Below are positions 1 through 5,443 of a DNA stretch of 18,103 nucleotides, in pieces. The stretch lies in NCBI GenBank assembly GCA_038232935.1, contig JBBSMX010000086.1, forward strand, positions 1 through 18,103, in the 5' to 3' direction. The notes below the pieces were generated by a model. That model was given only the letters and a program-made list of their open reading frames with translations. It did not search any database and was not told where the DNA came from. Both the position numbers and the translations under genes were made by a program. Numbering within the stretch: the first letter of the stretch is position 1; each line of letters begins with the position of its first letter. The DNA comes from JBBSMX01 sp038232935. GTDB lineage: Bacteria; Bacteroidota; Rhodothermia; Rhodothermales; JANQRZ01.

Positions 1-136
1 GGCCCTCCGGGTCGTGTCGAAAATCGGTCAACGGACTGAAACTCGTCTCGCTGAAGACCTCCTCCAGCCTCACCTGAGCACCGGCCTGGGGAAGGAGGGT
101 GAGCAGCAAAAGGAGGAACAGGGGAACTACTTTCAT
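1..136 (-). CDS. Secreted protein, N-terminus only; probable third sugar dehydrogenase-like paralogue
   Basis: Only the first 45 codons lie in the window; the gene continues past base 1. It starts at ATG (136-134) with a clear Sec signal peptide: Lys2, a Leu-rich core over residues 6-15, and a likely cleavage after AGA at residues 18-20. The mature start, QVRLEEVFSETSF, followed by FRHDPEG, parallels the same position in the two dehydrogenase-like genes in this window (ARFEEVYAGVTF in the gene at 3120-4595; the IEHDP stretch in the gene at 200-1651). I therefore infer another secreted beta-propeller dehydrogenase of that family, but no catalytic residue is visible. It lies 63 bases downstream of the gene ending at 200 on the same strand, with no TAnnTTTG promoter seen in the gap, so co-transcription is likely. 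No Shine-Dalgarno is visible. Confidence 0.7.
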   Translation of the reverse strand, partial: MKVVPLFLLLLLTLLPQAGAQVRLEEVFSETSFSPLTDFRHDPEG

Positions 137-199
137 AGCTAGCGTCGATGCAGAAGAAGTGAGGGGGAACCTGATGTGTCGTGCGAGAGAACGGTGATT

Positions 200-1651
200 T
201 TAGCGCACGAGCACCGCCTTTTGCGTCTGGGTCTCGCCGCCCGCTTCGAGCCGGTAGACGTACAGCCCCGCCGGCAGACCGGACGCGTCGAACGTCACGG
301 TCCGTTCCCCGGCCGGCCCGTCGTAGAGCACGGCGATCTCGCGGCCGAGCACGTCGTAGACCGCCACACGCACGGGACCGAGCACGCCCTCCGGCACCTC
401 CACATGCACGTCGCGGGTGGCGGGGTTGGGATAGACCTCGAGCCGCCCCGTCTCTCCCGGCGTCCCGTCCTCCGACGACGTCGACTCCGAGAAGACGCGG
501 TAGACACGGCTGTCCACACCGCCCGTGCCCTCTACCCGAACGAAATAGAGTTCGCCGGCCGCATCCTCGCCGAAGGAGGTAAGGTTGGGGAACGTCCCCA
601 CGGGGAGTTGCTCGTTCACGGGCGTCGCACCGGAGGCGTCGAGCCCCCAGAGGCGACCGCTGCAATAGTCCCCGTAGACGTACTTCCCGACCAGCTCCGG
701 CACCCGGTCGCCGCGGTAGACGTAGCCGCCGGTGATGGAGCAGCCGAGGGAGTGGTCGTACTCCCACACGGGGAAGATGAAGCCTTCCGGGCTGCACGGC
801 GCGTCGAAGCAGTGGTTGCCCTCGTAGGTGTTCCAGCCGTAGTTCCCCCCGTCCTCCATGAGGTCGATCTCCTCCCACTGATTCTGGCCCACGTCGGCGA
901 TCCAGCCCTGCCCGGTCTCGCGGTCGAAGGAAAAGCGCCAGGGGTTGCGGAGGCCGTAGGCGTAGATCTCGTCGCAGTTTCCGCCCGGCCCGTCGGCGAG
1001 GGCGTTGGGGGGGACGGTGTAGTTCGCGTCGGGACCGCCGCAGTCCGGGGTCGTACCGCCGCCGTCCACGTCGAGGCGGAGGATGGTCCCGAGGAGGGTC
1101 CCAGGGTTCTGCCCGTTCTCCAGCGGGTCACCGCCGGAGCCACCGTCGCCGAAGGACGCGTAGAGGTAGCCGTCCGGCCCGAAGGCGAGGCCGCCGCCGT
1201 TGTGGTTGCCGAACGGCTGCGCGATGTCGAGCAGCACGACCTCGCTCTCAGGATTGGCGACGGGCGGGTATACGTCGGGTGCACCTAAGGTGAACCGCGC
1301 GATCCGCGAGCGATCCGGGCCGTTGAGGGTGTAGTTGACGTAGAAGTACCCGTTCGTGGCGTAGTCCGGGTGGAAGGCGAGTCCGAGGAGCCCCCGTTCG
1401 CCGCCGCTCGCGACGCGGGCGTCGATGTCGAGGAATACGCTCGACGAGGCCACCTCGGGATCGTTGTCGAAGATCCGGATGAGGCCGCTCTGCTCCACGA
1501 CGTAGAGCAAGTTGGGGTTCACGGGGTCATGCTCGATGCCGACCGGACTGCTAAACGTGAGGTTGGGGAAGGCGAGGTCCACGCTGAGCTGACCATAAGC
1601 AGGTGCTACAAACGTGAGGGCTAGCGCGAGGAGTGCGAGGCGTAGGCGCAT
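200..1651 (-). CDS. Secreted PQQ-dependent sugar dehydrogenase-like protein with T9SS type A sorting domain
   Basis: The 483-residue protein has a signal peptide (residues 1-20, cleavage near AYG), a glucose/sorbosone dehydrogenase (GSDH) beta-propeller over about 25-390, and a C-terminal sorting domain over about 405-483 (VYPNPA, VYDVLGRE, GLYVYRL). The family oxidises sugars with PQQ. NHNGGG (149-154, His150) and GLRNPWR (233-239, Arg235) match the positions of the catalytic His and the PQQ-binding Arg of soluble glucose dehydrogenases. Six cysteines (204, 226, 281, 286, 304, 330) suggest disulfides in an exported protein. The frame is open to an ATG at 1711, but I chose the ATG at 1651: it begins directly with the signal peptide, and a TAnnTTTG promoter element lies inside the longer version. 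The substrate is unknown. The T9SS domain predicts outer-membrane export and surface anchoring or release. Confidence 0.9.
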   Translation of the reverse strand: MRLRLALLALALTFVAPAYGQLSVDLAFPNLTFSSPVGIEHDPVNPNLLYVVEQSGLIRIFDNDPEVASSSVFLDIDARVASGGERGLLGLAFHPDYATNGYFYVNYTLNGPDRSRIARFTLGAPDVYPPVANPESEVVLLDIAQPFGNHNGGGLAFGPDGYLYASFGDGGSGGDPLENGQNPGTLLGTILRLDVDGGGTTPDCGGPDANYTVPPNALADGPGGNCDEIYAYGLRNPWRFSFDRETGQGWIADVGQNQWEEIDLMEDGGNYGWNTYEGNHCFDAPCSPEGFIFPVWEYDHSLGCSITGGYVYRGDRVPELVGKYVYGDYCSGRLWGLDASGATPVNEQLPVGTFPNLTSFGEDAAGELYFVRVEGTGGVDSRVYRVFSESTSSEDGTPGETGRLEVYPNPATRDVHVEVPEGVLGPVRVAVYDVLGREIAVLYDGPAGERTVTFDASGLPAGLYVYRLEAGGETQTQKAVLVR

Positions 1652-1693
1652 GGCGAGAGGCGGATCAATGAGGGCGACGGGAGGAAGATGGTA

Positions 1694-1701
1694 CAAAAAT
1701 A
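1694..1701 (-). promoter_or_regulatory. Putative Bacteroidota-type -7 promoter element (TATTTTTG)
   Basis: On the minus strand the bases read TATTTTTG, an exact match to the TAnnTTTG element of the Bacteroidota primary sigma factor. It lies about 42 bases upstream of the ATG at 1651. No convincing TTTG-like -33 box is found 19-21 bases further up; a GTTTCG lies at about 16. Because it sits inside the longer reading frame that starts at 1711, it supports the 1651 start. Confidence 0.45.
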
Positions 1702-1824
1702 CGCCCTTCACGGGGCGAAACGGCGGAACCCAATCGGACCGCCTCCGCCGTGCCGTCCAGCGTCTATTCCGAGGTGCCGTCGACGACGTAGCTTCCGCAC
1801 TCCGCTAACGACCCGCCCGCCGCT

Positions 1825-2439
1825 ATGTGTCGACTGCTCGTCCTCGTGCTGTTCGCCGCAGCGTGCATACTCTCGCTGGGAGCGTGCGCGCCCCCGGTGG
1901 ACGAACCGACGCTCCCACCGGTTCGCGAGCGCGTCGCGGAGTGGCAGGCGTGGCGCGCGGCGAAGGACTCCCTCTTCCGCAGCCCGGCGTCGCCTCTGCC
2001 GCCGGCAGAGCAAGAGCGCTTCGAAGGCCTCGCGTACTTCCCCTACGACTCGACCCTCGCCTTCCCGGTTACGCTCGACCCGACGCTCCAGCGCGACACC
2101 CTGCGGATGGCGACTTCCACCGGCGAGCCGCGCGACTACGTCCGCTTCGGCTCGTTCTCCTTCCCTCTCGGCGAACGCCGCCACCGCCTCGCCGTCTTCC
2201 AGCCGCTCGACCCGGCGGAGCGCCGCCTCTTCGTCCCCTTCGCCGACGCGACGAGCGGGAGCGCCACCTACAGCGCCGGCCGCTACCTCGACTTCAACCC
2301 CACTCCAGACGGCCGCTACGTGCTGGACTTCAACTACGCCTACAGTCCGTACTGCGCCTACAACCCGCGCTATAGCTGCCCCCTCCCGCCGAGCGAGAAT
2401 CGGCTGAGTGTTCCCATCCGCGCCGGCGAACAGAGCTAG
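1825..2439 (+). CDS. DUF1684-family lipoprotein
   Basis: The 204-residue protein is a predicted lipoprotein: a hydrophobic N-terminus ends in a lipobox-like LGAC with Cys21 as the lipidation site. The rest matches my recollection of DUF1684: WRAAKDSLFRSP (42-53), FEGLAYFPYD (66-75), TSTGEPRDYVRFG (97-109), FVPFADATSG (136-145), and the cysteine-containing C-terminal core CAYNPRYSCPLPPSENRL (177-194). The biochemical role of the family is not established to my knowledge. It is divergent from the dehydrogenase gene at 200-1651, with 173 bases between the starts, and convergent with the lipoprotein gene ending at 2478. A weak promoter-like pair, TTCC (1767-1770) and TAGCTTCC (1789-1796), lies upstream. 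No Shine-Dalgarno is visible. Confidence 0.85.
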   Translation: MCRLLVLVLFAAACILSLGACAPPVDEPTLPPVRERVAEWQAWRAAKDSLFRSPASPLPPAEQERFEGLAYFPYDSTLAFPVTLDPTLQRDTLRMATSTGEPRDYVRFGSFSFPLGERRHRLAVFQPLDPAERRLFVPFADATSGSATYSAGRYLDFNPTPDGRYVLDFNYAYSPYCAYNPRYSCPLPPSENRLSVPIRAGEQS

Positions 2440-2443
2440 TGCC

Positions 2444-2466
2444 GCCGGAACCGGGCTGGCTCCGGC
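2444..2466. terminator. Hairpin in convergent intergenic gap, possible bidirectional terminator
   Basis: GCCGGAACC (2444-2452) and GGCTCCGGC (2458-2466) form a 9-base stem with one mismatch around a 5-base loop. It fills most of the 38-base gap between two convergent stop codons (2439 and 2478). There is no T-tract on either side, so classical intrinsic termination is not assured. Confidence 0.35.
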
Positions 2467-2477
2467 CGCACGCGGTG

Positions 2478-2996
2478 TCATCCGCGGCCGTTACCGCGGC
2501 GGCCTCGCTGCTGTCCCCGCCCGTTGCCACGAGGCTGGTTCCGATCGGCGCGGCGCTCGTACTCCCGGACGAGGTCGCGGTAGACGGCGCGCTGCCGGCG
2601 GTTGAGCTCGCGCTCGATGCCGCGGTCGGCGTCACGCCACCAATCGCGCGTGGCGCGGTCGTCGAAGCGGCGAGGGAAGGGATAGGCCCGGTCGCGGTCG
2701 CGAGTTCGGGTGCGCCGGACACGGTCGTAGGCGCGGTCGCTAAGCATCTCCACGATGCGCTGCTCCTGCCGCCGGTTCAGCCGGAGCGAGCGGTCCAGGG
2801 TGCGGACGTAGCGGTCGGCGTCGTTGGCGACGCGCGTGTAGATGACCCGCTCGGCCCGACCCGGCGCGCGGCGGGAATCGGGGTAGCGGCGCTCGTTGCG
2901 GTTCGTAGCGCCGACGGGCATACAGCCGGAGGCTATCACGCCGATGCCGACGAAGAGCAGCAGGGGTAGGACGAAGCGGTGCGTCGTGGTAGTCAT
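2478..2996 (-). CDS. Small Arg-rich lipoprotein with two LNRRQ motifs (possibly Spy/CpxP-like)
   Basis: The 172-residue protein is unnamed. A signal sequence (residues 7-24) ends at a lipobox-like ASGC with Cys25. The mature part is very basic and predicted mostly helical. LNRRQ occurs twice (73-77 and 131-135), each followed by an amphipathic stretch (EQRIVEML; RAVYRDLV). This recalls the LTxxQ motif of Spy/CpxP periplasmic chaperones, although Arg-richness could produce it by chance. The tail (156-172) is an Arg/Gly/Asn/Gln low-complexity segment. I chose the ATG at 2996 rather than 3044 because the extra 16 residues would precede the signal peptide with no purpose. It sits between two dehydrogenase-like genes on the same strand, 123 bases after the one ending at 3120. 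Function unknown. Confidence 0.75.
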   Translation of the reverse strand: MTTTTHRFVLPLLLFVGIGVIASGCMPVGATNRNERRYPDSRRAPGRAERVIYTRVANDADRYVRTLDRSLRLNRRQEQRIVEMLSDRAYDRVRRTRTRDRDRAYPFPRRFDDRATRDWWRDADRGIERELNRRQRAVYRDLVREYERRADRNQPRGNGRGQQRGRRGNGRG

Positions 2997-3119
2997 AAGA
3001 GCGGATGGGTTCGGCGTGACGGGCGATCTCGGTGAAGCCTCCACCCCCTGAGCCGCCGCTCACTGCAGTAAGGTCACACCGGCCCCCAGCCTATGAACTA
3101 CCCAACGGGCGCGCCCTGA

Positions 3120-4595
3120 TCAGCGCGCGACTACCAGTTGCTTGACCTGCACCTCCCCACGCCCTTCGAGCTTGACGAGGTAGACGCCCGACGCCAGGTG
3201 CTCCGTATCGATCGGGACGGTCCGTTGCGTGCCGGGACCCACGGGCTCGTCGACGAGCGTCAGGACTTCGCGGCCCAGCACGTCGTACACCGACAGCCGA
3301 ATCTCGCCCGCCTCGGAAGATTCGAAGTACGCCCGCGCCAGCCCCGTCGCGGGATTCGGGAACACCGAGAGCTTGAACGAGCCGTCCTCGTCCGCAACGT
3401 CTTCCGTGCCCGGGGTGACGAGCTCCGGCGTGACCTTGAAGATCCGCCCGCTGAAGAAATAGTTGAAGTAGAGCTCGCCTTCGAGGTCTTCGCCGAACGT
3501 CGTGACGTTGTACTGGTCCGGGAGGAGAACGACGGCATGCGAGGGGCCACTCGGATCGACGAACCAGACCCTGAACGAGGCGAAGTCGGCGAAGACGTAC
3601 TTGCCGCGCAGCGCCGGGATGGCGTCGCCACGGTAGACGTAGCCGCCCGTGATGGAGACGCCTTCCTCGCGCGGGTAGGCCCAGACGGGCAGCGTCAGCC
3701 CGGTCTCATCGCATTCCGGCGGGCCGAAGGGGGCGCACACAGGACCCTCCATGATCGGCCACCCGTAGTTCTTCCCGGCCTCGATGTGCTCCACCTCTTC
3801 CCACGTACTCTCCCCGACGTTCCCCACCCACACGTCCCCGGTCAGCCGGTCGATTGTCAGCCGCCACGGGTTGCGGAGTCCGAGCGCGAAGATCTCCTCC
3901 CGCCACCCCTGGTTGTTCCCGACGAACGGATTGTCCGGCGGGATGCCGTAGTTCAGCCCGTTCGCCGGGTTGTCCACGTCGAGCCGGAGGACTTTCCCGA
4001 GCAGCTTCGTGCGGTCCTGCGCGTTCCCGACGGTGTCGAACAGAACGCCGCCGTCGCCGAGCGGGACGTAGAGGTAACCGTCGGGGCCGAAGGCGATGTC
4101 CCCGCCGTGGTGGTTGTTCGTGTTGTCCGGCGTCTCGATCTCCAGCAGGATGACCTCACTGTCCATGTCCGCCACGAACGGGTCTTCCTCCGAACGCGAG
4201 AACCGTGAGAGGATGGTCCGGTGGGGGTTCTGGAGTTTGTACCGGACGAAAAAGTAACCTTTCTCCGCGTAGTCCGGGTGGAACTCGATGGCGAAGAACT
4301 CACCCGCTGGCTCCGTGGCGATGCGCTCGCTGAGGTCGAGGAAGATCGACGCCTCCGCCACGTCCGGGTCATTGTCCATCACTTTGACCCGGCCCCTCCA
4401 CTCGGCGACGTAGACCCGATTCGTCCCGTCGTCCGGGAAGCGGATGCCGAGGGGGAAGTCGAAGGTGACGCCTGCGTAGACCTCTTCAAACCGCGCGACA
4501 TCGGCCTGAGCGCGAGCTACATCGGGGAGGCTCGCCGCCAGTGCGAGGGCGCACAGGCAGCCTACGAGCAAGAAACGGTGGGAGCAACGGAGCAT
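3120..4595 (-). CDS. Secreted PQQ-dependent sugar dehydrogenase-like protein with T9SS type A sorting domain (paralogue)
   Basis: The 491-residue protein has a signal peptide (1-30, ending ARA), a GSDH-type beta-propeller over about 35-390, and a sorting domain over about 407-491 (VFPNPA, VYDVLGREV, SGVYLVKLEG). NNHHGGD (160-166) aligns with NHNGGG of the gene at 200-1651, so His162 is the likely catalytic base. GLRNPWRL (239-246, Arg241) matches the PQQ-contacting segment. It differs from its paralogue in lacking most of the cysteines of the propeller. Family knowledge gives PQQ-dependent oxidation of a sugar or aldose; the substrate cannot be read from the sequence. The frame is open to 4694, but the ATG at 4595 begins the signal peptide, and a promoter lies at 4635-4665 inside the longer version. 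No Shine-Dalgarno is visible. Confidence 0.9.
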   Translation of the reverse strand: MLRCSHRFLLVGCLCALALAASLPDVARAQADVARFEEVYAGVTFDFPLGIRFPDDGTNRVYVAEWRGRVKVMDNDPDVAEASIFLDLSERIATEPAGEFFAIEFHPDYAEKGYFFVRYKLQNPHRTILSRFSRSEEDPFVADMDSEVILLEIETPDNTNNHHGGDIAFGPDGYLYVPLGDGGVLFDTVGNAQDRTKLLGKVLRLDVDNPANGLNYGIPPDNPFVGNNQGWREEIFALGLRNPWRLTIDRLTGDVWVGNVGESTWEEVEHIEAGKNYGWPIMEGPVCAPFGPPECDETGLTLPVWAYPREEGVSITGGYVYRGDAIPALRGKYVFADFASFRVWFVDPSGPSHAVVLLPDQYNVTTFGEDLEGELYFNYFFSGRIFKVTPELVTPGTEDVADEDGSFKLSVFPNPATGLARAYFESSEAGEIRLSVYDVLGREVLTLVDEPVGPGTQRTVPIDTEHLASGVYLVKLEGRGEVQVKQLVVAR

Positions 4596-4634
4596 GCCGG
4601 GATACGATAGTGTGGAGTGTATGTCCTGAGCCGG

Positions 4635-4665
4635 CGAAGTTACACCCCTTACCTGTCCAGTCCAA
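4635..4665 (-). promoter_or_regulatory. Putative Bacteroidota-type promoter, TTGG-N19-TAACTTCG
   Basis: On the minus strand TTGG (4665-4662) is followed after 19 bases by TAACTTCG (4642-4635). This matches the TTTG/TAnnTTTG Bacteroidota promoter with one mismatch in each element and correct spacing. The -7 element ends 39 bases before the ATG at 4595, almost the same distance as the TATTTTTG element of the paralogue at 200-1651. It overrides the upstream in-frame ATG at 4694. Confidence 0.5.
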
Positions 4666-4723
4666 CCCTCGCGCCGCACCCTCCGGGGTTTCACTCCGCC
4701 TTTACGCTACCGCCTCGTCGCCT

Positions 4724-4840
4724 TTACACGACGGCCTCCCCTTCCTCCTCCGGCTCCTCAATCTCGTCGTCGCCCGGGCGGGCGTCGGGGTCGAAGGCGG
4801 CGTTCCCGCTCGGGGGCGGGCCATCCCGGCGGCGCTTCCG
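4724..4840 (-). other. In-frame acidic tail after the uma2 stop, resembling the UvrA C-terminus
   Basis: Directly after the TAG of the Uma2-family gene (4843-4841) the same frame stays open for 38 codons to a TAA (4726-4724). It begins RKRRRDG and becomes strongly acidic, ending DEIEEPEEEGEAVV at the stop. UvrA, encoded 600 bases upstream, ends DEIEDEIEDEEAVA at its stop: 8 of 14 positions are identical without gaps. It also contains AFDPDARPGDD, compared with SFDFEAFEGEED in UvrA. It has no start codon or signal of its own. It may be a displaced or duplicated uvrA 3' end, or a C-terminal extension of Uma2 lost by a stop. Chance similarity of acidic low-complexity sequence is possible. Confidence 0.5.
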
Positions 4841-5401
4841 CTATCCGAACAGGTCGGCAAGCGGGAGGGTGAAGTCGGGCAGCAGCGGCGTCGCCAGCGC
4901 ATCGCCCGCTCTGGCATACAATTCAGCCGCGCGGGCGTAGCGACCCTCCGGCCCCACCGGCCGGAACACCTGCACCTGATCTATCGCTGGGTCCAGCACC
5001 CAGTATTCGGCCACACCTGCGCGCTCGTACAGCTCCCGCTTGCGGAGGAGATCCGTCCGGCGCGTGCTCTCCGAGAGCACCTCACAGACGAGGTCCGGCG
5101 CGCCCTTCAGATTCTTCTCGTCCACGATATCGAGGTGGGCGTCGGCGACGAAGAGCACGTCCGGCTGCACGATGTCGTGCTCGGAGAGGACCACGTCGTA
5201 GGGCGCGACGAACACCTCCCCGAGCCCGTGCTCGCGGACGTGCTGCTTCAGCAAGAAATAGAGTTCACCAACGACGCGCTGGTGCTTCGTGATGGGGGAA
5301 GGGCTCACGATTTCCTCTCCGTCGATGATCTCGTGGCGCTTCCCATCGTCGGGGATGAGCGCATAGTCTTCGTAGGTGAGCTTGATCGTCTCGGTCTGCA
5401 C
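4841..5401 (-). CDS. Uma2-family protein (restriction-endonuclease-like fold, DUF820)
   Basis: The 186-residue protein has the Uma2 pattern: YEDYALIPDDGKRHEIIDGE (10-29), Asp81 in VQPDVLFV, DLVCEVLS (103-110, Glu107), STRRTDLLRKRELYERAGV (112-130) and YWVLDP (133-138). These are the residues of a PD-(D/E)XK-like nuclease core, with Asp81 and Glu107 the probable metal ligands. The family is abundant in cyanobacteria and many environmental bacteria; its substrates are mostly unknown and some members are thought to accompany mobile DNA. Length is normal for the family. The start is GTG (5401-5399), decided by a perfect AGGAGG five bases upstream and no in-frame ATG above it. It lies 42 bases downstream of uvrA on the same strand, so read-through transcription is likely. 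An unusual acidic frame follows its stop. Confidence 0.88.
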   Translation of the reverse strand: MQTETIKLTYEDYALIPDDGKRHEIIDGEEIVSPSPITKHQRVVGELYFLLKQHVREHGLGEVFVAPYDVVLSEHDIVQPDVLFVADAHLDIVDEKNLKGAPDLVCEVLSESTRRTDLLRKRELYERAGVAEYWVLDPAIDQVQVFRPVGPEGRYARAAELYARAGDALATPLLPDFTLPLADLFG

Positions 5402-5406
5402 GGCGA

Positions 5407-5412
5407 CCTCCT
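5407..5412 (-). promoter_or_regulatory. Strong Shine-Dalgarno (AGGAGG) deciding the GTG start of uma2
   Basis: AGGAGG on the minus strand lies 5 bases upstream of the GTG at 5401. It is the only perfect Shine-Dalgarno I found before a gene in this window, where starts otherwise lack one, as is usual in Bacteroidota-type genomes. Confidence 0.75.
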
Positions 5413-5443
5413 CTGCTGATGGTTGAAGAAAGATAGGCGATCC

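Noticed and set aside
176..1288. Plus-strand frame opposite the first dehydrogenase, and a similar one at 3138-4208
   Set aside because: The two antisense frames resemble each other only because the two real minus-strand genes are paralogues.
3107..3135. Palindrome GGGCGCGCCC, then TGATCA and GCGCGC, near the stop at 3120, considered as a terminator
   Set aside because: The 10-base palindrome leaves no room for a loop, the alternative stem is only 6 bases, and no T-tract follows.
4702..4917. Small minus-strand frame of 71 codons overlapping the uma2 3' end
   Set aside because: It is out of frame with uma2, with Arg/Pro/Ser/Thr-rich shadow composition. The in-frame acidic tail is the more coding-like reading of the same bases.
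4541..5419. Plus-strand frame of about 290 codons opposite uma2
   Set aside because: Uma2 has family motifs, a Shine-Dalgarno and a start on the minus strand; this frame has none and runs through the promoter of the neighbouring gene.
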